Below are positions 17,380 to 26,858 of a DNA stretch of 64,000 nucleotides, piece by piece. Both the position numbers and the translations under genes were made by a program. The notes beneath the pieces were generated by a model. That model searched no databases. It was not told the DNA's origin and worked only from the letters and a program-made list of their open reading frames with translations. Numbering within the stretch: the stretch's first letter is position 1; the number at the start of each line of letters is the position of its first letter. Origin of the DNA: Variovorax sp. PAMC 28711 (GTDB lineage: Bacteria > Pseudomonadota > Gammaproteobacteria > Burkholderiales > Burkholderiaceae_C); assembly GCF_001577265.1 (NCBI RefSeq), contig NZ_CP014517.1, forward strand, positions 310,001 through 374,000, read 5' to 3'.

Positions 17380-19074
17380 TCAGTCGGGGCGCAAGGCGCG
17401 CAGGGCCGCATCGAACGGCTCGGTGCCGCGCGCGAGCTCGGCGACGACGCGGCCGTGAGCGAGACAGACGAGCCTGTCGGCCAGCGCGGCCTCGCGCTGC
17501 AAATGGGTGGCGATCAGCACGGTGCGATCGCCGGCCTCGGCGGCGAGCCGGTGCAACACGTCGTGCGCGACCGCGGCGTCGAGCGATTCGGTGGGCTCGT
17601 CGAGCAGCCAGAGCGGGGTCGGGCGCAGCAACAAGCGCGCGAGCGCGAGTCGGCGCGACTGGCCGCCCGACAACCCGAGCCCGCCCTCGCTGAGCCGCGT
17701 GTCGAGCCCGCTTGCGAGCGCGCTGACGTCGGTGTCCAGCCCGGCTTGCTGCAACGCACGCCAGAGCGCGGCGTCGCTCGCGGTGGGATCGGCCAGCCGC
17801 AGGTTGTCGCGCAGCGTGTCCTGGAACAGCTCGGTGCGCTGGGTGAGCAGGCACGATGCCGCGGCGCGCAGCCCGCCGGACATCGGGGTGAGCTCGCCGG
17901 CTGCGAGTGCGAGCAGCGTCGACTTGCCGGCGCCGCTGGCGCCGATCACGGCGACGCGTTCGCCGCGGCGCAGCGTCAGGGAAATGCCGTGCAGCACCGC
18001 CACTGCGCCACCGTGACTGGCAACGACATCGCGCAGTTGCAATGCCAGGTCGGGATCGACGGGTGGGGCCACATTCGGCGCGACCGCTTCGTCGTCGCGC
18101 ATGCGCGGTGCCAGGCGGCGAATCGCCAGCCACGTGCGACCGGCGTCGAGCGCGCCGCGGCGCAGGGCGGCGAAGGGCTCGACGGCGGTCAGCGCGATCA
18201 GCAGTCCCAGCGCGGCGGCAGGGGCACCGATCGCGCCCTCGCCTGCCAATGCGCCGACGGCGAGCAACACGCCGGCCAGGCTCAGGCTGCCGATGACACC
18301 ATAGGCAGCGCCGGATGCTGTTTCGAGCCGGTTCAATGCGAGGTCGGCGCGGGCGAGTCGGCTGTCGGCTGCAGCCATTGCATCGCACTGCGCAGCGATG
18401 CGCCCGGCCATCACCAGATCGGCCTGGCCGGCGACAAGATCGATCGCGCCCGAACGCAGTGTTTCGATCGCCTGGCCGCGCTGTGCGGCCGGTCGCACCG
18501 CGCGGCGCGCGACGACCACGGCCGCGCCGAAACCGCTGAGGGCAAGCCACGACGCGAACACCAGACCGAGCCCGACATGCAGGAACCCGAGCACGACACC
18601 CGCCAGCAATGCGGCGCCCAGCGCGGCAAGCGCCGGCACGATCAACCGCAGGTAGAGCGACTCCAGTGCATCGATGTCCGAGGTGAGTCGAAACAGCAGG
18701 CGCGCGGGCCGCGCCATCAGCTCGCGCGCCGCGCCCGCCTCGGCCCAGCCGCGAAAGAGACGCACGCGCAGCGCCGCAAGCACCGCGAAGGTGGCGTCGT
18801 GCGTCACCAGCCGCTCGCCGTAGCGCGCAGCCGTGCGGCCCACGGCGAGCAGCCGGATGCCGGCGGATGGCATGAAGACGTCGAACATGAACGCGGTCGA
18901 CGCGCTCAAGCCGGCCAACGCGGTCGCGGTGATGAACCAGCCCGACAGACCGAGCAGCGCCATGCCCGACAACACGGTGACGCAGGCGAGCAAAGCGCCG
19001 AGCAGCAGCGCACGCGGCTGCGTCGCTGCGAATGGGCGCAGCACCGTGCGCAGCTCGTCGACAGGCGCTCTCAT
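17380..19074 (-). CDS. cydC: Heterodimeric cysteine/glutathione ABC exporter subunit CydC
   Basis: 564-residue fused membrane/ATPase half-transporter needed for cytochrome bd assembly. Six hydrophobic helices occupy roughly residues 1-300. The ATPase has Walker A GASGAGKSTLL, signature LSGGQSRRLALARLL and Walker B LWLLDEPTESLD. Its start overlaps the end of cydD (ATGA, 19071-19074), so the two subunits are translationally coupled. With CydD it exports thiols to the periplasm in E. coli; the same role is assumed here. Confidence 0.92.
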   Translation of the reverse strand: MRAPVDELRTVLRPFAATQPRALLLGALLACVTVLSGMALLGLSGWFITATALAGLSASTAFMFDVFMPSAGIRLLAVGRTAARYGERLVTHDATFAVLAALRVRLFRGWAEAGAARELMARPARLLFRLTSDIDALESLYLRLIVPALAALGAALLAGVVLGFLHVGLGLVFASWLALSGFGAAVVVARRAVRPAAQRGQAIETLRSGAIDLVAGQADLVMAGRIAAQCDAMAAADSRLARADLALNRLETASGAAYGVIGSLSLAGVLLAVGALAGEGAIGAPAAALGLLIALTAVEPFAALRRGALDAGRTWLAIRRLAPRMRDDEAVAPNVAPPVDPDLALQLRDVVASHGGAVAVLHGISLTLRRGERVAVIGASGAGKSTLLALAAGELTPMSGGLRAAASCLLTQRTELFQDTLRDNLRLADPTASDAALWRALQQAGLDTDVSALASGLDTRLSEGGLGLSGGQSRRLALARLLLRPTPLWLLDEPTESLDAAVAHDVLHRLAAEAGDRTVLIATHLQREAALADRLVCLAHGRVVAELARGTEPFDAALRALRPD

Positions 19075-20759
19075 GCGGCCTCCCGCTGCTGCAGCGGATC
19101 GAGCGACACCACGCGGTGCATGCGAGCGGCCAGCACCGGGTCGTGCGTCGCGACGATGAGTGTCTTGCCGCGCGCCAGCCGGAGCAATGCGTCCGTCACG
19201 CGACGCGCCGTGTCGGTGTCAAGGTGCGCGGTGGGTTCGTCGACCAGCAGCAGGTCGGCATCGCGGTGGAGCGCCAGGCGCGCGAGCGCGAGCCGCACCG
19301 CTTCCCCGCCCGACAGGCCGTTGCCGCCCTCACCCAACATGCTGCGCGGATGCGCCTGGGCAACATCCGCCAGTTCGGCAAACCGCATGGCTGCCTCGAC
19401 GTGGCGCGTGTCGGCTTCGGCGCGGCCGAGCGCCACATTGGCCTCGACCGATCCTGCGAACACATGCGGTCGCTGGCCCATCCAGCCGATGCGCTGGCGC
19501 AGGACCGCGGCCGTGCGGTTGTTGAGCGTGATGCCGCCGATCACGATGTCGCCGCTGGTCGCGGTCTGCAGGCCCGCCAGCAGCGAAAGCAGCGCGGTCT
19601 TGCCGGCGCCGCTGTCGCCCATCAATGCAATGTGCTCGCCTGCGCCGACGCGCAGGTCGAAGCCCTCGAACAGGGGCGCTTCGCCCGCATGCGCGAAGTG
19701 CAGGTTTCGCACGCCGATCGACGGCGCGGTGCGCGAAGATTCATTCGCAGCCTGCGCACCCTGCGCCGCGTCCCTGCCCGGCATCGGCGGCACAGCGCGA
19801 CCGAGTTGTTCGAGGGCCTGCAGTGCCGCTTGTCCCGCGGCCCGGTCGTGCCATGCAGCGGACAACTCGCGCAACGGCTCGAAGAACGCGGGCGCCAGCA
19901 GCAACACGAACATGCCCTGCCCCAGGCTGAGCCGCTGTCCCCACGCGCCGAAACCCAGCGTGCCGAGCAGATGAAAACCCACATAGGCTGCGACCATCGC
20001 GACGCCCAACGCCGAGAACAGTTCGAGCACCGCCGACGACAGGAAGGCGATGCGCAAGACGGCCATGGTGCGCTGGCGCAGCGACTGGGCCGACGCATCG
20101 AGCCGCAGGGCCGTGGCATCGACGGCGCCGAAAGCGCGCAACGTGGCGAGTCCGCGCAGGCGATCGAGCAGGAACGCGTTCATGCTGCCCATCTCGACCA
20201 TCTGCGCTTCGCTCGCGGCACGTGCACGCCAGCCGATGATCGCCATGAACAGGGGAATGACCGGCGCCGAGAACAGCAGCACCAGCGCTGCCAGCCACGA
20301 CTGGCTGGCCACCACGAGAAGGATCACCAACGGGACCACCATGACGCGCAGGCGGGCCGGCTGGTAGCGCACCAGGTACGGAACCAGCGCCTCCGCCTGC
20401 TCTGCGAGCACGCTGGCGACCAGCCCGGATGCGGGGCGGCGGCTGTCGAATGGCGCGCCTGCGGCCAGCACGGCAACCGCCTGCGCACGCAACATCGACA
20501 GCCGCGCCCGCGCCATGGCGAACACGCGACGCGCGCCCCATGCCTCGCACAGCACCCTTGTGAGACCAAGCACCACGATGCCGAGGGCGGGCTGCCACGC
20601 CGCATCGAAACCGCGTCCATCGGCGATGCCCTGCACCGCCAGCGCCAGCAGCGCGGCTTGCGGCAACCAGAGCAGCGGCGCGCCTGCCAGCGCTGCATTG
20701 CCTGCCGAGGGCAGTGCAATCGGTCGCGAGGACGGTCGTGGCGAGCGCATCGGGATCAT
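19071..20759 (-). CDS. cydD: Heterodimeric cysteine/glutathione ABC exporter subunit CydD
   Basis: 562-residue half-transporter. The membrane part contains PLVILLVVASQSWLAALVLL and PLFMAIIGWRARAASEAQM, typical of CydD. The ATPase has Walker A GDSGAGKTALLSLLAG, signature LSGGEAVRLALARLAL and Walker B LLLVDEPTAHLD. The ATG at 20759 is used; an in-frame ATG nine bases downstream is an alternative. First gene of cydDCABX. A perfect palindrome lies 16 bp upstream. No regulator gene is adjacent. Confidence 0.92.
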   Translation of the reverse strand: MIPMRSPRPSSRPIALPSAGNAALAGAPLLWLPQAALLALAVQGIADGRGFDAAWQPALGIVVLGLTRVLCEAWGARRVFAMARARLSMLRAQAVAVLAAGAPFDSRRPASGLVASVLAEQAEALVPYLVRYQPARLRVMVVPLVILLVVASQSWLAALVLLFSAPVIPLFMAIIGWRARAASEAQMVEMGSMNAFLLDRLRGLATLRAFGAVDATALRLDASAQSLRQRTMAVLRIAFLSSAVLELFSALGVAMVAAYVGFHLLGTLGFGAWGQRLSLGQGMFVLLLAPAFFEPLRELSAAWHDRAAGQAALQALEQLGRAVPPMPGRDAAQGAQAANESSRTAPSIGVRNLHFAHAGEAPLFEGFDLRVGAGEHIALMGDSGAGKTALLSLLAGLQTATSGDIVIGGITLNNRTAAVLRQRIGWMGQRPHVFAGSVEANVALGRAEADTRHVEAAMRFAELADVAQAHPRSMLGEGGNGLSGGEAVRLALARLALHRDADLLLVDEPTAHLDTDTARRVTDALLRLARGKTLIVATHDPVLAARMHRVVSLDPLQQREAA

Positions 20760-20774
20760 TCTGTTATTTTGCGT

Positions 20775-20796
20775 AATTTCAGTATTTACTGAAATT
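20775..20796. promoter_or_regulatory. Perfect palindrome in the cydD promoter region
   Basis: Two ten-base arms, AATTTCAGTA and TACTGAAATT, around a TT centre, in the 128-bp gap between the nitronate monooxygenase stop and cydD. The AT-rich arms stand out from the GC-rich surroundings, and no U-tract follows, so this is an operator candidate rather than a terminator. It does not match the FNR box (TTGAT-N4-ATCAA). Confidence 0.6.
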
Positions 20797-20887
20797 TGCA
20801 GAATGATAACGCGTAGCTGGGCGCTTGAACAGCCCTGCCCACAGCCCGGCCGTCAGGCTGCGCAGCGGGCCCTCACGTCACTTCATC

Positions 20888-21850
20888 TCACAGGGCGAGC
20901 CGCTGCCGTGCCGCGTTGTATTCGCGCTTGAGCTTGTCGATGTAAGCAGCTGCGGTGGCGACTTCGGTGATCGCGCCGATGCCCTGCCCCGAGCCCCAGA
21001 TGTCCTTCCAGGCTTTGGCCTTGGCGCCGTCGCCGGTACCGAAGTCCATGGTCTTCAAATCACCCTGAGGCAGGTTGGTCGGGTCCATGCCGGCCGCCAC
21101 GATCGACGGCGCGAGGTAGTTGCCGTGCACCCCGGTGAACAGGTTGGAATAGACGATGTCGTCGGAACTGCCGTCGACGATCGCCTGCTTGTAGCCGTCG
21201 CTGGCGCGCGCTTCTTCGGTCGCGATGAAAGCGGTGCCGATGTAGGCGAAGTCGGCGCCCATGGCCTGGGCGGCGAGCACCGCGTCGCCGGTGGAGATCG
21301 AACCCGACAGCGCGATGGGGCCGTCGAACCACTGGCGGATTTCCTGAATCAGCGCGAAAGGGCTCTTCACGCCCGCGTGGCCGCCGGCACCGGCTGCCAC
21401 GGCAATGATGCCGTCGGCGCCCTTCTCGATGGCCTTCTTCGCGAACTTGTTGTCGATGATGTCGTGCAGCGTGACGCCGCCGTAGCTGTGCACCGCCTCA
21501 TTGACGTCGACGCGCGCGCCCAGCGAGGTGATGACGATCGGCACCTTGTACTTCACGACCATCGCCATGTCGTGCTCGAGCCGGTCGTTGCTCTTGTGCA
21601 CGATCTGGTTGATCGCGAACGGTGCGGCCGGTTTGTCGGGATTGGCCTTGTTGTAGGCCGCGAGTTCTTCGGTGATCTCGATGAGCCACTCTTCGAGCTG
21701 CGCTGCCGGCCGAGCGTTGAGTGCCGGCATGGAGCCCACCACGCCGGCCTTGCACTGGGCGATCACCAGCTTGGGCGTGCTGATGATGAAGAGCGGCGAG
21801 CCGATGATCGGCAGCGGCAGGTTGGCGAGGACGGAAGGAAGTTTCGACAT
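20888..21850 (-). CDS. Nitronate monooxygenase (2-nitropropane dioxygenase family)
   Basis: 320-residue FMN-binding TIM-barrel enzyme that oxidises alkyl nitronates or related toxic carbanions. It starts MSKLPSVLANLPLPIIGSPL. The flavin phosphate loop is seen in GGHAGVKSPFALI and in GSISTGDAVLAAQAMGADFA, followed by YIGTAFIATEEA, the class-typical end of the barrel. It is 36 bp downstream of the acyl-CoA dehydrogenase gene on the same strand. In many beta-proteobacteria this pairing recurs; its metabolic reason is not known to me. Confidence 0.9.
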   Translation of the reverse strand: MSKLPSVLANLPLPIIGSPLFIISTPKLVIAQCKAGVVGSMPALNARPAAQLEEWLIEITEELAAYNKANPDKPAAPFAINQIVHKSNDRLEHDMAMVVKYKVPIVITSLGARVDVNEAVHSYGGVTLHDIIDNKFAKKAIEKGADGIIAVAAGAGGHAGVKSPFALIQEIRQWFDGPIALSGSISTGDAVLAAQAMGADFAYIGTAFIATEEARASDGYKQAIVDGSSDDIVYSNLFTGVHGNYLAPSIVAAGMDPTNLPQGDLKTMDFGTGDGAKAKAWKDIWGSGQGIGAITEVATAAAYIDKLKREYNAARQRLAL

Positions 21851-21886
21851 GGAGTCTTGTCTCTTGAAGTTGTTGGAAAACCGGAA

Positions 21887-23677
21887 TCAGAACGCTTCGA
21901 GCGCCAGCGCGGTCACGCTTTCTGCGCCGTCGACGATGCTGTCGCGGATGCCTGGCACCTTGTTCAGGATGTGCTCGGCATAGAAGCGCGCGGTGGCAAT
22001 CTTCGCCAGCATGAAGTCGGTGTCGAAGCTGCGCGATGCGAGGTCTTCGGCAATGATCAGCGAGCGCGCCAGCTGCCAGCCGGCCATGAGGTTGCCTGCC
22101 AGCATGAGGTACGGCACGCTGCCCGAGAACACCGCGTTGGGCGACGCTTTCGTCTGGCCGGCCACGAAGTCGACCACTTCGACGAAAGCCTCGCGCGCCG
22201 CGGTCAGGCGCTTCAGCACCGCGGCCGCCGCGGGCCGGTCGCTCTTCGCGAGTTCGGCTTCGGTCTTCTCGATCTGCGCGGCGATCGCCTTCGCGGTCTG
22301 CCCGCCGTCGCGCGCGGTCTTGCGACCCACCAAGTCGTTGGCCTGGATCGCGGTGGTGCCTTCGTAGATCGTGAGGATCTTCGCGTCGCGGTAGTACTGC
22401 GCCGCACCGGTCTCCTCGATGAAGCCCATGCCGCCATGCACCTGCACGCCGAGCGACGTCACTTCGAGGCTCATCTCGGTGCTGAAGCCCTTGATCAGCG
22501 GCACCATGAATTCGTAGAAGGCCGCGTTCTCTTTGCGCGTGTCGGCGTCTTCGTGGTGGTGCGCGGCGTCGTAGGCGGCTGCCGCTACCGAGGCCATCGC
22601 ACGGCAGCCTTCGGTGTAGGCACGCATCGTCATGAGCATGCGCTTCACGTCGGGGTGGTGAATGATCGGCGCGCTGGTGTTCATCGAGCCGTCGACCGGG
22701 CGGCTCTGCACGCGGTCCTTCGCATAGGCCACCGCATGCTGGTACGAGCGCTCGGCGATCGCGATGCCCTGCACGCCGACCGCGTAGCGCGCCGAGTTCA
22801 TCATGATGAACATGTACTCGAGACCACGGTTCTCCTGGCCCACAAGGTACCCGACGGCACCGCCGTGGTCGCCGTACTGCAACACCGCCGTCGGCGACGC
22901 CTTGATGCCGAGCTTGTGTTCGATGCTCACGCAGTGCACATCGTTGCGCTCACCCAGCGAACCGTCCTGGTCCACCATGAACTTCGGCACCACGAACAGG
23001 CTGATGCCCTTGACGCCCTCGGGCGCGCCGGAGACGCGGGCCAGCACGAGGTGGACGATGTTCTCGGCCATGTCGTGCTCACCGTAGGTGATGTAGATCT
23101 TGGTGCCGAACACCTTGTAAGTGCCGTCGGCCTGCGGCTCCGCACGGCTGCGCACCATGGCCAGGTCGCTGCCGGCCTGCGGTTCGGTCAGGTTCATCGT
23201 GCCGGTCCACTGGCCACTCACAAGCTTCTCGAGATAGATGGCCTTGAGTTCATCCGAACCGGCGGTCAACAGCGCTTCGGTGGCGCCGTCGCTCAGCAGC
23301 GGGCACAGGGCGAAGCTCATGTTGGCCGAGTTCAGCATCTCGGTGCACGCGGCGCCGATGGTCTTGGGCAAGCCCTGGCCACCGAATTCGCCGGGATGCT
23401 GCAACCCCTGCCAGCCGCCCGCGGCGTACTGCGCGAAGGCTTCCTTGAAGCCGGGCGTCGTCGTGACGACACCGTCCTTGAACGACGACGGATTGCGGTC
23501 GCCCGCCACATTCAGCGGCGCGATCACGTCCTGGTTGAAGCGCGCGCATTCTTCGAGCACGGCCTGCGCGGTTTCGAGTCCGGCTTCTTCGAGGCCCGGC
23601 ATGGTCGCGACCTGCGCGATGTTCGCGAGGTGCTCGATGTCGAACAGCATGTCCTTGATCGGGGCGGTGTAGCTCAT
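21887..23677 (-). CDS. Acyl-CoA dehydrogenase, large (about 600-residue) type
   Basis: 596-residue FAD enzyme that forms a trans-2-enoyl-CoA and passes electrons to ETF. Conserved blocks: MNLTEPQAGSDLAMVRSRAE, KIYITYGEHDMAENIVHLVL, and the region IYEGTTAIQANDLVGRK carrying the likely catalytic Glu. The extra N- and C-terminal segments match the DmdC-like group (3-methylmercaptopropionyl-CoA dehydrogenase and relatives), so long- or branched-chain substrates are possible. It lies downstream of etfBA, its probable electron acceptor, but a terminator at 23705-23728 separates them. Confidence 0.9.
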   Translation of the reverse strand: MSYTAPIKDMLFDIEHLANIAQVATMPGLEEAGLETAQAVLEECARFNQDVIAPLNVAGDRNPSSFKDGVVTTTPGFKEAFAQYAAGGWQGLQHPGEFGGQGLPKTIGAACTEMLNSANMSFALCPLLSDGATEALLTAGSDELKAIYLEKLVSGQWTGTMNLTEPQAGSDLAMVRSRAEPQADGTYKVFGTKIYITYGEHDMAENIVHLVLARVSGAPEGVKGISLFVVPKFMVDQDGSLGERNDVHCVSIEHKLGIKASPTAVLQYGDHGGAVGYLVGQENRGLEYMFIMMNSARYAVGVQGIAIAERSYQHAVAYAKDRVQSRPVDGSMNTSAPIIHHPDVKRMLMTMRAYTEGCRAMASVAAAAYDAAHHHEDADTRKENAAFYEFMVPLIKGFSTEMSLEVTSLGVQVHGGMGFIEETGAAQYYRDAKILTIYEGTTAIQANDLVGRKTARDGGQTAKAIAAQIEKTEAELAKSDRPAAAAVLKRLTAAREAFVEVVDFVAGQTKASPNAVFSGSVPYLMLAGNLMAGWQLARSLIIAEDLASRSFDTDFMLAKIATARFYAEHILNKVPGIRDSIVDGAESVTALALEAF

Positions 23678-23704
23678 GGGGTTGTCTCCAGCGAAAGATG
23701 TGAA

Positions 23705-23728
23705 AAGGGCATCGCGAACGATGCCCTT
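23705..23728 (-). terminator. Rho-independent terminator after etfA
   Basis: On the minus strand a ten-base stem (AAGGGCATCG / CGATGCCCTT) closes on a TTCG tetraloop, and its 3' arm runs into TTTT. It lies 25 bp past the etfA stop and before the acyl-CoA dehydrogenase start. Confidence 0.8.
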
Positions 23729-23752
23729 CGAAGACCGGTCAGCGGTCGGGAA

Positions 23753-24685
23753 TCAGATGGCCTTGACCAGTTCCGGCACCGCCACGAACAGGTCGGCCAC
23801 CAAGCCGTAGTCGGCCACCGAGAAGATCGGTGCTTCTTCGTCCTTGTTGATCGCGACGATCACCTTGGAGTCCTTCATGCCGGCCAGATGCTGGATCGCG
23901 CCCGAGATGCCGGCAGCGATGTAGAGCTGCGGCGCGACGATCTTGCCGGTCTGGCCCACTTGCCAGTCGTTCGGCGCGTAGCCTGCGTCGACAGCGGCAC
24001 GCGAAGCGCCGAGGCCTGCATTGAGCTTGTCGGCCAGCGGGGCCATGACTTCCTGGAACTTCTCGGCGCTGCCCAGCGCACGGCCGCCCGACACGATGAT
24101 CTTGGCGGCGGTGAGTTCGGGGCGTTCGCTCTTGGTGACTTCGCGTCCGACGAAGCTCGACTTGCCGCTGTCGGCCACGCCTTCGGCGGTTTCCACGGTG
24201 GCACTGCCGCCGGTCGCAGCCGCGGCATCAAAGCCGGTCGTGCGCACGGTGATCACCTTGGTCGCGTCGGTGCTCTGCACGGTGGCGATCGCGTTGCCGG
24301 CGTAGATCGGGCGCTCGAAAGTGTCGGGGCTCTCGACCTTGGTGATGTCGGAGATCTGCGCAACGTCGAGCTTGGCGGCCACACGGGGTGCAACGTTCTT
24401 GCCGTTGGCAGTCGAGGGGAACAGGATGTGGCTGTAGTTCGAGGCGATGGCCAGCACCTGCGCAGCCACGTTCTCGGCGAGGTTCTCGGCCAGGCTCGGG
24501 CTGTCGGCCACGATGACCTTGGCGACGCCGGCGATCTGCGCGGCGATCTTGCCGGCTTCGGCGGCGTTGGCGCCGGCCACCAGCACATGCACGTCGCCAC
24601 CGCAGGCGATCGCCGCGGTCACGGTGTTGAGGGTCGCGGGCTTGATGGTCGCGTGGTCGTGTTCGGCAATAACAAGTGCAGTCAT
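23753..24685 (-). CDS. etfA: Electron transfer flavoprotein subunit alpha
   Basis: 310-residue FAD-carrying subunit. The N-terminal domain opens [20 protein letters not shown]. The C-terminal FAD domain contains [55 protein letters not shown] and [19 protein letters not shown], all diagnostic. It carries electrons from acyl-CoA and other dehydrogenases to ETF:quinone oxidoreductase. It starts one base after the etfB stop, so the two are cotranslated. Confidence 0.96.
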   Translation of the reverse strand: MTALVIAEHDHATIKPATLNTVTAAIACGGDVHVLVAGANAAEAGKIAAQIAGVAKVIVADSPSLAENLAENVAAQVLAIASNYSHILFPSTANGKNVAPRVAAKLDVAQISDITKVESPDTFERPIYAGNAIATVQSTDATKVITVRTTGFDAAAATGGSATVETAEGVADSGKSSFVGREVTKSERPELTAAKIIVSGGRALGSAEKFQEVMAPLADKLNAGLGASRAAVDAGYAPNDWQVGQTGKIVAPQLYIAAGISGAIQHLAGMKDSKVIVAINKDEEAPIFSVADYGLVADLFVAVPELVKAI

Positions 24686-24686
24686 G

Positions 24687-25436
24687 TCAGATCACCTTCG
24701 CTTCGTTCTTGAGCTTGTCGACCAGGGCGGCCACGTCGGCCACCTTGATGCCGGCACCGCGCTTGGGCGGCTCGCTCACTTTGAGGGTCTTCAGGCGCGG
24801 CGTAACGTCGACACCGAGGTCTTCGGGCTTGAAGACGTCGAGCGTCTTCTTCTTGGCCTTCATGATGTTCGGCAGCGTGACGTAGCGCGGCTCGTTCAGG
24901 CGCAGGTCGGTCGTGATGACGGCCGGCAGCGTGAGCGTCAGGGTTTCCATGCCGCCGTCGACTTCTCGCGCCACGGTGACCTTGCCGTCCGCCAGGTCGA
25001 CCTTGGAAGCGAAGGTGGCTTGCGGCAGGTCGGCCAGCGCGGCCAGCATCTGGCCGGTCTGGTTGGCGTCGTCGTCGATCGCCTGCTTGCCGAGGATGAT
25101 GAGTTGCGGCTGCTCCTTGTCGACCAGCGCCTTCAGCAGCTTGGCGACGGCCAGCGGCTGCAGCTCTTCGGTGGTTTCGACGAGGATGCCGCGATCGGCA
25201 CCGATGGCCATCGCGGTACGCAGGGTTTCCTGGCATTTCGTGTCGCCGCACGAGACGGCGATCACTTCGGTGACCAGGCCCTTCTCTTTCAGTCGGACCG
25301 CTTCTTCGACGGCGATCTCGTCGAAGGGATTCATGCTCATCTTGACGTTGGCGATGTCGACGCCGGTGCCGTCACTCTTGACGCGAACCTTGACGTTGTA
25401 GTCGACGACCCGTTTGACAGGTACCAGAACCTTCAT
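24687..25436 (-). CDS. etfB: Electron transfer flavoprotein subunit beta
   Basis: 249-residue AMP-binding subunit. ATG 25436 gives the standard start [20 protein letters not shown]. The signature [20 protein letters not shown] and the AMP-site [15 protein letters not shown] are present. First gene of etfBA. The 139-bp upstream gap to the MscS gene holds the promoter, but no clear box was resolved. Confidence 0.96.
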   Translation of the reverse strand: MKVLVPVKRVVDYNVKVRVKSDGTGVDIANVKMSMNPFDEIAVEEAVRLKEKGLVTEVIAVSCGDTKCQETLRTAMAIGADRGILVETTEELQPLAVAKLLKALVDKEQPQLIILGKQAIDDDANQTGQMLAALADLPQATFASKVDLADGKVTVAREVDGGMETLTLTLPAVITTDLRLNEPRYVTLPNIMKAKKKTLDVFKPEDLGVDVTPRLKTLKVSEPPKRGAGIKVADVAALVDKLKNEAKVI

Positions 25437-25575
25437 TGGTATGACTCCATTGGATTGCAAAACCGGGGTGGCAGGGCAGCCGAACATTCTAGGCGGCGAC
25501 CCCTCACGGTACTGTCCATTTCAATCAGCCCCGCCTGCGGCAAGGGAAAAAACGAACGACCGTGCTTTTCCGTGA

Positions 25576-26853
25576 TTATAGGCGAGTGTCTTGCGCAGAA
25601 GACCCGTTCGTCGGCAAGGACTCCACGCGCACCACGCGCTGCGGATACGGAATGTCGATCTGCGCCGCACGCAGGCCTTCGAGGATCGCGACGTTGATGT
25701 CGGAGCGCACATTGTCCTTGCCCTTGTCGGGGTCGGCGATCCAGAAGTGCAGATTGAACTCGATGCCGTCCGGCGCGAAGTTCACGAGATACGCCACCGG
25801 CGCAGGATCGGTCATCACGCGCGCCTGCGCCGCGGCCGCGCCGGTGAGGATGCCCTGCACCTCGGACATGTTGCTTTCGTACCCAACCACGATGTGGGTC
25901 TGGATGTTGAACTTGCGATCGGCCAGCGAGAGGTTTTCCACCCGGCTGGTGATGAGCGATTCGTTCGGCACGATCGACTCGCGCCCGTTGCCAGCGCGCA
26001 CGAGCGTGTAGCGCGTCTTGATGTCGGTGATGCGGCCTTCGAAGCCGTCGACCTTCACGTTGTCGCCGATGCGGATCGAGCGCTCCAGCAGGATCACGAA
26101 ACCGCTCACGTAGTTCGCCGCGAGCTTCTGCAACCCGAGGCCGAGACCGACGCCGAGCGCGCCCCCGAGCACCGACAACGCGGTGAGATCCACACCCACT
26201 GCCGACAGCGCGAACAGGAGGCCGATGAGCAGCAGGACCGCGCGGATCGCGTTCGATGCAACCTTGCGCATCGAGAGGTCGGTGACCGCTTCGCGCAGGA
26301 TGCGCTTCTCGATGGTGGCGGCAATCCAGAGCGCGATCATGAGCACCACGCCGGCCGACAGGATGCCCTCGAACACCGTGCGCACGCTGACGCGCGTCTT
26401 GCCGAAGGCCAGCGTGATCTGGTCGAGTTCGGCAAGCACCGGCGGCAGCAACCCGACGATCCAGAGGATCGCCGCGATCCACGCAACCCACGAAATGGTC
26501 CGCTCGACCAGTCGCACCAGCGACGACGCGGGATACACCGCGCGCAGCACTCGAGCAAAGAGGCGGATGGCAGCCAGCGACAGAAACACCGACACCGCGA
26601 TGCGCAGTACCAGCACCGGCTGGAACGTGATCACGCCGCGGCGAGCGAGGTCGGTCAGCAACAGCGCGAGCAAGGGAAACAGCAGTCCGTCGTAGGTGCG
26701 CTCGCCGAACCAGATCGAGTCTTTCGCCTGGTCGCGCCCGAACCAGCGGCAGAGGCCCCAGGCCAACGCCACACAGAGGGCCAGCACCAGCAACTCGACC
26801 GTGACGGTCCGGAAATCGATCAGCGCAAGACGCCGCTGGAAGTCGCTGAGCAT
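25576..26853 (-). CDS. MscS-family mechanosensitive ion channel
   Basis: 425-residue inner-membrane channel. The N-terminal part has several hydrophobic helices (residues about 15-240). The pore-lining TM3 region GGALGVGLGLGLQKLAANYV is rich in Gly/Ala as in MscS, followed by SGFVILLERSIRIGDNVKVD and the beta domain with GRITDIKTRYTLVRAGNG and SIVPNESLITSRVEN. It likely releases solutes on osmotic downshock. Start 26853 is chosen to follow the HDAC-family stop closely (5 bp apart), implying one transcript. Confidence 0.9.
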   Translation of the reverse strand: MLSDFQRRLALIDFRTVTVELLVLALCVALAWGLCRWFGRDQAKDSIWFGERTYDGLLFPLLALLLTDLARRGVITFQPVLVLRIAVSVFLSLAAIRLFARVLRAVYPASSLVRLVERTISWVAWIAAILWIVGLLPPVLAELDQITLAFGKTRVSVRTVFEGILSAGVVLMIALWIAATIEKRILREAVTDLSMRKVASNAIRAVLLLIGLLFALSAVGVDLTALSVLGGALGVGLGLGLQKLAANYVSGFVILLERSIRIGDNVKVDGFEGRITDIKTRYTLVRAGNGRESIVPNESLITSRVENLSLADRKFNIQTHIVVGYESNMSEVQGILTGAAAAQARVMTDPAPVAYLVNFAPDGIEFNLHFWIADPDKGKDNVRSDINVAILEGLRAAQIDIPYPQRVVRVESLPTNGSSAQDTRL

Positions 26854-26858
26854 CGAGG

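Noticed and set aside
20760..20810. FNR box upstream of cydD
   Set aside because: No TTGAT-N4-ATCAA match; the visible palindrome has a different sequence and spacing.
15823..24712. Very long open frames on the plus strand opposite the cyd, nitronate monooxygenase, acyl-CoA dehydrogenase and etf genes
   Set aside because: Their products are rich in Arg, His, Gln and Ala with no domain, as expected for the antisense of high-GC genes; the minus-strand genes are certain.
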